Assembly: GCA_900751995.1 (NCBI GenBank)
Contig: CAADTP010000080.1
Location: forward strand, 1 to 26,317
From: Lachnospiraceae bacterium
GTDB lineage: Bacteria; Bacillota; Clostridia; Lachnospirales; Lachnospiraceae
Direction of reading: 5' to 3'
DNA length: 26,317 nucleotides
Each line of letters opens with the position of its first letter. Position 1 is the first letter of the stretch. The position numbers and the translations under genes are program-made. The notes beneath the pieces are model-generated. The model had not been told where the DNA came from. It worked only from the letters and a program-made list of their open reading frames with translations, and made no database searches. Below are positions 6,404 to 12,980 of the stretch, one piece after another.

Positions 6404-8371
6404 ATGGAAAAGCAGAGATATTATATCAGCACTGCCATTGCGTACACATCCGGTAAACCGCATATCGGAAATACCTATGAGGTCGTTCTTGCGGATGCGA
6501 TCGCACGTTTTAAAAGACAGCAGGGTTATGACGTATATTTTCAGACAGGTACTGATGAGCATGGCCAGAAGATCGAGCTGAAGGCTGAGGAGGCTGGTGT
6601 TACACCAAAGGAATTCGTAGATAACGTTTCCGGTGAGATCAAACGCATCTGGGATCTGATGAACACATCCTATGATAAATTCATCCGTACAACAGATAAA
6701 GACCATGAAGAGCAGGTCAAAAAAATCTTCAAAAAAATGTATGCAAAGGGAGATATCTACAAGGGTCATTATGAAGGAATGTACTGTACACCATGTGAGT
6801 CCTTTTTCACAGAGTCCCAGCTTGTAGACGGCAAATGTCCGGACTGTGGACGTCCATGCGTACCTGCCAAGGAAGAGGCATATTTCTTCAAAATGAGTAA
6901 ATATGCAGATAAGCTTATTGACTACATCAACACACATCCGGATTTCATCCAGCCGGAGTCCCGTAAAAACGAGATGATGAACAACTTCCTTCTTCCGGGA
7001 CTTCAGGATCTCTGTGTATCCAGAACATCCTTTAAATGGGGAATCCCGGTAGATTTCGATCCGAAGCACGTTGTATATGTATGGCTGGATGCCCTGACAA
7101 ACTATATCACAGGTATCGGCTATGACTGCGACGGAAACAGCAGCGATAAATTCAACAAATACTGGCCGGCAGATCTTCACCTGATCGGAAAAGATATCAT
7201 CCGTTTCCATACCATTTACTGGCCGATCTTCCTGATGTCTCTGGATCTTCCGCTTCCAAAACAGGTATTCGGACATCCGTGGCTGCTTCAGGGCGATGGA
7301 AAAATGAGTAAATCCAAAGGAAATGTAATTTATGCAGATGAGCTGGTTGAGTTCTTTGGTGTAGATGCTGTCCGTTATTTCGTACTTCACGAGATGCCAT
7401 TTGAGAATGACGGTGTGATCACATGGGAGCTGATGGTTGAGAGACTGAATTCCGACCTTGCAAACACACTTGGAAATCTTGTAAACCGTACAATTTCCAT
7501 GTCCAACAAATATTTTAACGGAGTCGTTGAGAATAAGAATGTTACTGAGCCGGTTGATGAGGATCTTAAGAGCTTCATCCTTCAGGTTCCGAAGAACGTT
7601 TCCGCAAAAATGGACAAGCTTCGTGTGGCAGATGCTATCACAGAGGTATTCTCTCTGTTCAAACGCTGCAACAAATATATCGACGAGACAATGCCATGGG
7701 CGCTTGCAAAGGATGAGACAAAGCAGGATCGTCTTGCAACAGTTCTCTACAACCTGGTTGAGGGAATCTGCATCGGCGCATCTCTTCTGAAATCCTTTAT
7801 GCCGCGTACAACAGAGCGTATTCTTGTACAGCTCAACGCAAACGAGAGAACTCTTGAGGAGATGGAGCAGTTTGGTCTTTATCCTTCAGGAAACCGCGTA
7901 ACCGACAAACCGGAGATCCTTTTTGCGAGACTTGACCTGAAAGAGGTTCTTGAGAAGGTTAAGAAGCTTCATCCGAAGAAAGAAGAGCCGAAGGAAGAGG
8001 TAGAAGAGGAGAAAACAGAGAACGTGATCGATATCGAGACAAAGCCGGAGATCACTTTCGATGATTTTGAGAAGCTGCAGTTCCAGGTTGGTGAGATCAT
8101 CGCCTGTGAGGAGGTTAAGAAATCCAGAAAACTTCTCTGCTCTCAGGTTAAGATCGGAAGTCAGGTTCGTCAGATCGTATCCGGAATCAAGGCTCATTAT
8201 TCCGCAGAGGAAATGGTGGGCAAAAAGGTTATGGTCGTTACAAACCTGAAGCCTGCCAAGCTTGCCGGAATCCTCAGCGAGGGTATGATCCTCTGTGCAG
8301 AGGATGCAGACGGAAATCTTTCCCTGATGGTACCGGAGAAAGAGATGCCTGCAGGCGCTGAGATCTGCTAA
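6404..8371 (+). CDS. metG: Methionyl-tRNA synthetase
   Basis: 655 aa. Class I synthetase: P-HIGN at residues 19-23, KMSKS at 300-304, and a zinc knuckle C128-x2-C131...C145-x2-C148. The anticodon-binding helical domain follows (~390-540), then a charged KKEEPKEE linker and a C-terminal EMAP-like tRNA-binding OB domain (~549-655), which dimerises and raises tRNA affinity. It charges initiator and elongator tRNA-Met with methionine in the cytoplasm. Start at ATG 6404 after GGAGGAAAG; the open frame runs upstream into the T-box terminator and is not coding there. Expression is predicted to rise when uncharged tRNA-Met accumulates. moaC follows after only 12 nt, so Moco genes may share this control. 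Confidence 0.97.
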   Translation: MEKQRYYISTAIAYTSGKPHIGNTYEVVLADAIARFKRQQGYDVYFQTGTDEHGQKIELKAEEAGVTPKEFVDNVSGEIKRIWDLMNTSYDKFIRTTDKDHEEQVKKIFKKMYAKGDIYKGHYEGMYCTPCESFFTESQLVDGKCPDCGRPCVPAKEEAYFFKMSKYADKLIDYINTHPDFIQPESRKNEMMNNFLLPGLQDLCVSRTSFKWGIPVDFDPKHVVYVWLDALTNYITGIGYDCDGNSSDKFNKYWPADLHLIGKDIIRFHTIYWPIFLMSLDLPLPKQVFGHPWLLQGDGKMSKSKGNVIYADELVEFFGVDAVRYFVLHEMPFENDGVITWELMVERLNSDLANTLGNLVNRTISMSNKYFNGVVENKNVTEPVDEDLKSFILQVPKNVSAKMDKLRVADAITEVFSLFKRCNKYIDETMPWALAKDETKQDRLATVLYNLVEGICIGASLLKSFMPRTTERILVQLNANERTLEEMEQFGLYPSGNRVTDKPEILFARLDLKEVLEKVKKLHPKKEEPKEEVEEEKTENVIDIETKPEITFDDFEKLQFQVGEIIACEEVKKSRKLLCSQVKIGSQVRQIVSGIKAHYSAEEMVGKKVMVVTNLKPAKLAGILSEGMILCAEDADGNLSLMVPEKEMPAGAEIC

Positions 8372-8383
8372 GTATAGACAGAT

Positions 8384-8863
8384 ATGGAATTGAATCATTT
8401 TGATAAAAACGGCAATGCTGTTATGGTGGATGTGTCCGACAAACCGGTCACTCACCGTACGGCAACAGCCACGGGTTCCATTCAGGTAAGCCCGGAGATC
8501 ATGGCCGCGGTAAAAAGCGGAAATGTGAAAAAGGGTGATGTACTTGGTGTGGCCCGTGTGGCAGGTATCATGGGTGTCAAGCGTACTTCTGAGCTAATCC
8601 CCATGTGCCATCCACTTCCCATCCAGAAGTGTTCTGTGGATTTTGAGACCGATGAGGATGCGGGAGTGATCCGTGTATTCTGCACGGTAAAAACAGAGGG
8701 AAAAACAGGCGTGGAGATGGAGGCCCTGACAGGTGTTCAGGTGGCGCTTCTTACCATTTATGACATGTGCAAGGCAATTGACAAGCACATGGTCATGTCT
8801 GATATCCATCTGGAAGAAAAAACAGGAGGCAAAAGCGGAGATTTTCGTTTTGAGGAAAAATAA
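8384..8863 (+). CDS. moaC: Cyclic pyranopterin monophosphate synthase MoaC
   Basis: 159 aa, normal length. MVDVSDKPVTHRTA, GNVKKGDVL, and the active-site region LIPMCHPLPIQKC are all conserved, as are TGVEMEALTGV and YDMCKAIDKHM. It converts the MoaA product 3',8-cyclo-7,8-dihydro-GTP to cPMP, the first stable intermediate of molybdenum cofactor. The ribosome binding site is weak, which with the 12-nt distance from metG suggests translation partly fed from upstream. Its TAA overlaps the moaA ATG by one base. Confidence 0.96.
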   Translation: MELNHFDKNGNAVMVDVSDKPVTHRTATATGSIQVSPEIMAAVKSGNVKKGDVLGVARVAGIMGVKRTSELIPMCHPLPIQKCSVDFETDEDAGVIRVFCTVKTEGKTGVEMEALTGVQVALLTIYDMCKAIDKHMVMSDIHLEEKTGGKSGDFRFEEK

Positions 8864-9852
8864 TGATAGACAGGTGCGGAAGAAATATTGATTATCTCAG
8901 GATTTCCGTAACTGACAGATGTAATTTGCGGTGTATTTATTGTATGCCGGAGGAGGGAGTGCAGCATGTGGAGCGCTCCCTCATTTTGCAGGAAGAGGAA
9001 ATTTTGAGGATCTGCCGGGTGATGGCAGAGCTGGGTATCCGGAAGATCAAGCTGACCGGCGGGGAACCGCTTGTACGGCCGCGGATGCCTCAGCTGGTGG
9101 AAAAACTGAAAAATATGCCGGGGATCGAGAAGGTGACTCTGACTACAAATGGTGTGCTTCTGAAAGATCAGATGAGTGATTTTGCCCGGGCGGGGCTGGA
9201 CGGATTGAATATCAGCCTGGATACGCTGGATGAGGCCTGCAGCAGGAGGATCACGCGGCGGGATGAACTGGGGCGGACGCTGGAAGGGATTTCGGAGGCA
9301 ATGAAGTATCCGGAGATTTCACTGAAGATCAATTGTGTGCCTCTTGGGATCTCGGAGCAGGATCTTTGCCGGGTGGCGCTTTTTGCCAGGGATCACAGGG
9401 TGCATGTGTGGTTTATTGAGATGATGCCCATTGGGATGGGAAAAGAATTTCATGGGGTGTCGGAGGAGGAACTGCTTCGGATCCTTGGGGAAAAGCTTCC
9501 GCGGTTTTCGCCGTATGTTGGGGAGCCCCTTGGGAATGGACCGTGTCATTATTATGATGTGGATGGTTTTTCCGGAAAGATCGGGTTTATCAGCGCGGTG
9601 AGCCATAAGTTCTGTGGGGAGTGTAACCGGATCCGGCTGACTTCTCAGGGCTTTTTGAAGACTTGTCTGCAGTATGCGGCGGGAAGGGATCTTCGGGAGG
9701 TGATCCGCAGTGGTGGTTCGGATGAGGTGCTGAAGGCTGTGATCCTGGAGGCTCTGGCGGAGAAACCGGACGGGCATGCTTTTGGCGTACGCCTGGAGAA
9801 ACAGAAGGATGATAAGACGGAGAAGCTTTATATGGCTCAGATCGGAGGTTGA
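8863..9852 (+). CDS. moaA: GTP 3',8-cyclase MoaA (radical SAM)
   Basis: 329 aa. N-terminal radical-SAM cluster C20-x3-C24-x2-C27, then LTGGEPLVR (SAM-binding GGE motif). The C-terminal second 4Fe-4S cluster that binds GTP is FCGECNRIR...KTC (C-x2-C-x13-C pattern). The protein ends in Gly-Gly, the C-terminal tail needed for catalysis in MoaA. Works with MoaC on GTP. Start overlaps the moaC stop (TAATG), indicating coupled translation. mogA follows within four bases. Confidence 0.97.
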   Translation: MIDRCGRNIDYLRISVTDRCNLRCIYCMPEEGVQHVERSLILQEEEILRICRVMAELGIRKIKLTGGEPLVRPRMPQLVEKLKNMPGIEKVTLTTNGVLLKDQMSDFARAGLDGLNISLDTLDEACSRRITRRDELGRTLEGISEAMKYPEISLKINCVPLGISEQDLCRVALFARDHRVHVWFIEMMPIGMGKEFHGVSEEELLRILGEKLPRFSPYVGEPLGNGPCHYYDVDGFSGKIGFISAVSHKFCGECNRIRLTSQGFLKTCLQYAAGRDLREVIRSGGSDEVLKAVILEALAEKPDGHAFGVRLEKQKDDKTEKLYMAQIGG

Positions 9853-9855
9853 GTG

Positions 9856-10344
9856 ATGAAGAGAGTTGCTGTGATCACTTCTAGTGATAAGGGGTACAGA
9901 GGAGAGCGGGAGGATCTTAGTGGTCCTGCTGTGAAGGAGATTATGAAGGCGGCCGGGTATGAGGTTGTTTCTGTGGATGTTTTGCCGGATGACCGTGGGA
10001 TGCTTGGAAGCCGGATGGCTGAGATCGCAGATCTGGGGCTTGCGGAGCTGATCCTGACTACGGGTGGTACCGGGTTTTCTCAGAGGGATGTGACACCGGA
10101 GGCTACGGAGGATGTGATCGAGCGGCGTGTGCCGGGGATTCCGGAGGCGATGCGGGCGTTTAGTCTGACGATCACGAAGCGGGCGATGCTGAGCCGGGCT
10201 ACGGCCGGGATCCGGAAGGGGACGTTGATCGTTAACCTGCCGGGGAGCCCTAAGGCTGTCAGGGAGTGCCTGGAGGTTATTATTGAGGCGTTGGGGCATG
10301 GGATTGAGATTTTGACCGGCGATGCTGGAGAATGCGGACGGTAG
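9856..10344 (+). CDS. mogA: Molybdopterin adenylyltransferase-type protein (MogA/MoaB)
   Basis: 162 aa MPT-binding (MoCF) fold. TTGGTGFSQRDVTPEA is the GG-T-G phosphate loop with catalytic Asp, and IVNLPGSPKAV is the second conserved loop. This family adenylylates molybdopterin ahead of molybdate insertion; MogA and MoaB cannot be told apart by eye. A GTG at 9853 and an ATG at 9856 are both in frame; the ATG is preferred because GGAGG (9844-9848) then sits 7 nt away. Third member of the moaC-moaA-mogA run; moaD, moaE, moeA and mobA are not in this window. Confidence 0.9.
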   Translation: MKRVAVITSSDKGYRGEREDLSGPAVKEIMKAAGYEVVSVDVLPDDRGMLGSRMAEIADLGLAELILTTGGTGFSQRDVTPEATEDVIERRVPGIPEAMRAFSLTITKRAMLSRATAGIRKGTLIVNLPGSPKAVRECLEVIIEALGHGIEILTGDAGECGR

Positions 10345-10376
10345 TGTGCGGTGTATACTTGTATTAACGAACGGAC

Positions 10377-10559
10377 GCCCAACGGAGGCAGGGCCAGTAC
10401 GGTGACACGCTGCGCGGTCTGTTCGGCTGCGTCGCTGGTTTGCTGCCATTCGCGCCAACTCGCCTGCGGCTCAAACAGGGCGCTCGGTGGCAGCAGCTAT
10501 ACTCGCCTCTCGACGGCCGCTCCGCTAACGTCACCGTACTGGCCCTGCCTCCGTTGGGC
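10377..10559. repeat. 183-bp GC-rich palindromic element (MITE-like or structured RNA)
   Basis: Two perfect 30-bp inverted arms (10377-10406 and 10530-10559; left arm starts GCCCAACGGAGG). Inside are nested inverted pairs TGCTGCCA (10441-10448) / TGGCAGCA (10488-10495), GCGCC / GGCGC, and CCTG / CAGG. The element is far richer in G+C than the sequence either side and carries no convincing gene, although all frames are open for some length because of the composition. No target-site duplication is visible. It lies between mogA and the MOSC-TatD gene. Could be a dispersed repeat, a non-autonomous transposon relic or a long terminator-like RNA hairpin. Confidence 0.85.
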
Positions 10560-10569
10560 TGGCTGTTGG

Positions 10570-10649
10570 ATGTGGTAGGTTTTATGATTAAAATTCATCT
10601 TCAGCGATTCATAATTCCTGAGGCTTGAGAGTTACATGTGGTAGGTTTT
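10570..10649. repeat. Pair of 14-bp direct repeats flanking a 52-bp AT-rich segment
   Basis: ATGTGGTAGGTTTT occurs at 10570-10583 and again at 10636-10649. The first copy starts 10 bp after the palindromic element. The rest of the 10560-10718 interval holds only the AGGAG (10708-10712) of the next gene and a weak possible promoter (TTGGAA, 17 nt, GATATA). Confidence 0.6.
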
Positions 10650-10718
10650 GGAAATCAATATTGCTGGTGTGATATAGGAATAAATTTGGTAATGATGTGT
10701 GATTAATAGGAGTTTGCT

Positions 10719-11930
10719 ATGGGAAAAGTACTTGCGGTTTGTATCAGTGAGAAGAAAGGAACACAGAAGAAGAATGTCGGGTCTGCGGTTTTTGTGGAGG
10801 ACTGGGGGCTTGAGGGGGATGCTCATGCTGGGAAGTGGCATCGGCAGGTGAGTCTTCTTTCCGGTGAAAAGATCGATGCATTTCGTGCAAAGGGCGCAGA
10901 GGTTGAGGATGGTGCTTTTGGTGAGAATCTGGTTGTGGAAGGGATTGAGTTTGCAAAGCTTCCGGTTGGCACCAGATTTCGCTGTGGTGAGGTTGTGCTG
11001 GAGCTGACTCAGATCGGAAAAGAGTGCCACAATGGCTGTGCCATTTTTCAGAAGATGGGTGAGTGCATCATGCCCCGGGAAGGTGTGTTTACAAGAGTGC
11101 TGAAAGGTGGAAAAGTTTCCGTCGGTGACGAGATGACTGTGGATAAAGCTATGATTTTTGATACCCATGCACATTACGATGATGAAGCTTTTGATGAGGA
11201 TCGTTCTGACATGCTGGATAGCATGCAGGAGAATGGGATCGGGCATATTGTGGATGTGTGTGCTTCTGTGGGACATTTTGATCGGGTTTATGATCTGGTT
11301 GAGAAATATCCTTTTGTTTATGGCGCAGTGGGTGTTCATCCGGATGATGCGGATAAGGTGGATGCAGCTGTGCTGGATGAGATCCGCAGATATTGTGACA
11401 TGGAAAAAACGGTAGCTGTAGGCGAGATCGGCCTAGATTATTACTGGCATAAGGAGAAGGAAGAGCATCTTCTCCAGCAGAAGGTATTCCGCCAGCAGAT
11501 GGACATCGCCCGTGAGAAAAAGCTTCCGTTTATGATTCACAGCCGTGATGCAGCAGAGGATACGCTGAATATTGTGAAAGAATATATGCAGGATGGGATG
11601 TATGGCGGAGTTATCCATTGTTTTTCCTATAGTAAGGAGATTGCAAGGGAGTATCTGAATATGGGACTTTATCTTGGAATCGGCGGAGTGGTTACTTTTA
11701 AGAATTCTCGGAAGCTGAAGGAAGTGGCAGAGTATGCACCGCTGAATCAGATCCTGCTTGAAACCGACTGCCCCTACATGGCACCTGTGCCGAACCGTGG
11801 AAAAAGAAACAGCTCCCTGTATCTGCCGGAGGTTGTGAAGACCATTGCGGAGATTAAGGGAATCAGCTGCGAGGAGGTTGTGGCTGTGACGGAGAGTAAT
11901 GCGTTGAAGGTGTTGGGGTTGGTTAAGTAA
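10719..11930 (+). CDS. MOSC domain - TatD-type metal-dependent hydrolase fusion
   Basis: 403 aa, one uninterrupted frame. Residues 1-144 are a complete MOSC domain (GLEGDAHAGKWHRQVSLLS, then GENLVVEGI, and the sulfur-carrying Cys region LTQIGKECHNGCAIF). Residues 145-403 are a full-length TatD nuclease: metal ligands D-T-HAH (start of domain), GEIGLDYYW, FMIHSRDA, GVIHCFS and LLETDCPY. MOSC proteins handle sulfur or Moco; TatD enzymes are 3'-5' DNA exonucleases or related hydrolases. TatD would start at the Met at 11151, but no ribosome binding site is seen before it and there is no stop, so the two are read as one protein. AGGAG lies 6 nt before the ATG. Placement after the moa genes fits the MOSC half. 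Each domain call is firm; joint function is unknown. Confidence 0.9.
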   Translation: MGKVLAVCISEKKGTQKKNVGSAVFVEDWGLEGDAHAGKWHRQVSLLSGEKIDAFRAKGAEVEDGAFGENLVVEGIEFAKLPVGTRFRCGEVVLELTQIGKECHNGCAIFQKMGECIMPREGVFTRVLKGGKVSVGDEMTVDKAMIFDTHAHYDDEAFDEDRSDMLDSMQENGIGHIVDVCASVGHFDRVYDLVEKYPFVYGAVGVHPDDADKVDAAVLDEIRRYCDMEKTVAVGEIGLDYYWHKEKEEHLLQQKVFRQQMDIAREKKLPFMIHSRDAAEDTLNIVKEYMQDGMYGGVIHCFSYSKEIAREYLNMGLYLGIGGVVTFKNSRKLKEVAEYAPLNQILLETDCPYMAPVPNRGKRNSSLYLPEVVKTIAEIKGISCEEVVAVTESNALKVLGLVK

Positions 11931-11999
11931 ATCGCAGAGATATTATGGGACTATGAGTAAGTAGTGAATGCTTGATTGATTTTGGCATATGAAGTGAAG

Positions 12000-12054
12000 A
12001 AGGAGCCGTTGCGTGACAGATGAATAAATCAGCTGTTCAGCAACGACTCCTTTT
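12000..12054 (+). terminator. Terminator after the MOSC-TatD gene
   Basis: Stem AAGGAG-c-CGTTGC (12000-12012) against GCAACG-a-CTCCTT (12040-12052), one internal mismatch, tail CCTTTTC. The T run is short. Confidence 0.6.
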
Positions 12055-12063
12055 CGAATTAAC

Positions 12064-12184
12064 AAGGAAATCACCCGGCAGGCGTGCCATTCTCCTGCAT
12101 CTCTCAGAGCTTAAAAGAAAACTCTTGTCAGTACCGGCGGCGCGTGGTTGACACGAAAGTTTACCACCACGGGGAATTCCTTTT
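12064..12184. other. GC-rich structured segment of unknown type
   Basis: Stands out in AT-rich surroundings. It contains GGCA-GGCG-TGCC, GTGGT (14-nt gap) ACCAC, and outer ends AAGGAA / TTCCTT. A short plus-strand frame (12084-12266) covers it but has no ribosome binding site and loses protein-like composition. It could be a dispersed repeat or a structured RNA; no known riboswitch class was matched. Confidence 0.35.
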
Positions 12185-12210
12185 GTTATTGTATGATTAT
12201 TATATCTACT

Positions 12211-12588
12211 TTAATCTTTTCTGTAAAGGATTTTTTTGTTACGAAGATATTTATTCCATGTTTTAATATCAATTTTTAAAAACGTTATAATAGAATTTTT
12301 GTACCCTTTGGGATCTTGAGAAGTTTGTAAACGAAGTATTAATTGAACCGTTAAGTCGTTTTCAGTTATTTGTTTTAAAATAAAAGCGGTATTAGGCTTA
12401 TTTGCTTCTAAAATGAAATCAGGATCAGACAAAATGTCGGAAAAATAGGAAGAAAAATTTTCGTAATCGTTGGGATGCCTGTTTTTTATATGGTTAATTT
12501 GATTATCTGTTATGATAACTTCTTCTGTAGTAATATCTTCAGTTACACATTTGTATATGTTTTTATTTATTTTACCGATTATATGCAT
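12211..12588 (-). CDS. PBECR-type nuclease-fold domain protein
   Basis: 125 aa. The features EEVIITDNQINHIKNRHP, SDILSDPDFILEAN, LILRLQTS and NSIITFLKI followed by a KTWNKYLRNKKILYRKD tail match the pattern I know from PBECR proteins (phage-linked barnase/EndoU/colicin/RelE-like fold), which are predicted nucleases in phages and in mobile or defence settings. The likely catalytic set would be the His of the HIKNRH region, an Arg in LRL and a C-terminal Thr/Lys. No partner antitoxin is seen. ATG at 12588 follows TGAGGATTT. Convergent with the MOSC-TatD unit and divergent from the restriction operon. Activity is untested; the family call is from memory. Confidence 0.6.
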   Translation of the reverse strand: MHIIGKINKNIYKCVTEDITTEEVIITDNQINHIKNRHPNDYENFSSYFSDILSDPDFILEANKPNTAFILKQITENDLTVQLILRLQTSQDPKGYKNSIITFLKIDIKTWNKYLRNKKILYRKD

Positions 12589-12980
12589 GGGAAATCCTCA
12601 GTTGTAGATATTAATGAGAGATGAACATATTGTACTATACATGGAATGGAAAGACAATATCTGATGATGAAATAAACTATTTGTAATGTGTATTGAGTAA
12701 TAAAAAGGGATGAAAGGGAAATGTAAAGTTTTAACTTAAGAAACAAAAATTGATTTTATCCATATGCGAGATTATAATTAGGTTAAAATCTATTATACCA
12801 AAACTTTATGTAATGTAAATATATTTCAGTTAGATAAAATTTAAGGAAATAGCAATTATTAAAGAAATAAAAGACATATTGTCTATTAACTATAATGAAA
12901 ATAGCAAAAGTATTGAATAATATGTTCGGTGGAATTTTTCCAAATGAATCTTAAGGAAATCACAAAAGGAGGGTGAAATA
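12589..12980. other. AT-rich intergenic region before the restriction operon
   Basis: 392 bp, no gene seen. A TATAAT lies at 12891-12896 with no clear -35 partner. An AGGAGGGTG stands 8 nt before the hsdR ATG. The region must hold the promoters for both the leftward PBECR gene and the rightward hsd operon. Confidence 0.5.

Noticed and set aside
6386..7390. Long minus-strand open frame inside metG.
   Set aside because: Antisense shadow of a highly conserved synthetase; low-complexity, hydrophobic and Cys-rich composition with no family likeness.
9319..10458. Long minus-strand open frame across moaA, mogA and the palindromic element.
   Set aside because: It is antisense to strongly conserved genes, rich in Arg/Pro/His from reading GC-rich codons backwards, and has no ribosome binding site.
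10377..10559. Molybdenum cofactor riboswitch at the moa-linked palindromic element.
   Set aside because: Perfect 30-bp arms are not that riboswitch's architecture, and the element lies after mogA rather than before a moa gene.
12084..12266. Small plus-strand frame in the structured spacer as a gene.
   Set aside because: No ribosome binding site, mixed composition, and it overlaps the end of the PBECR gene on the other strand.
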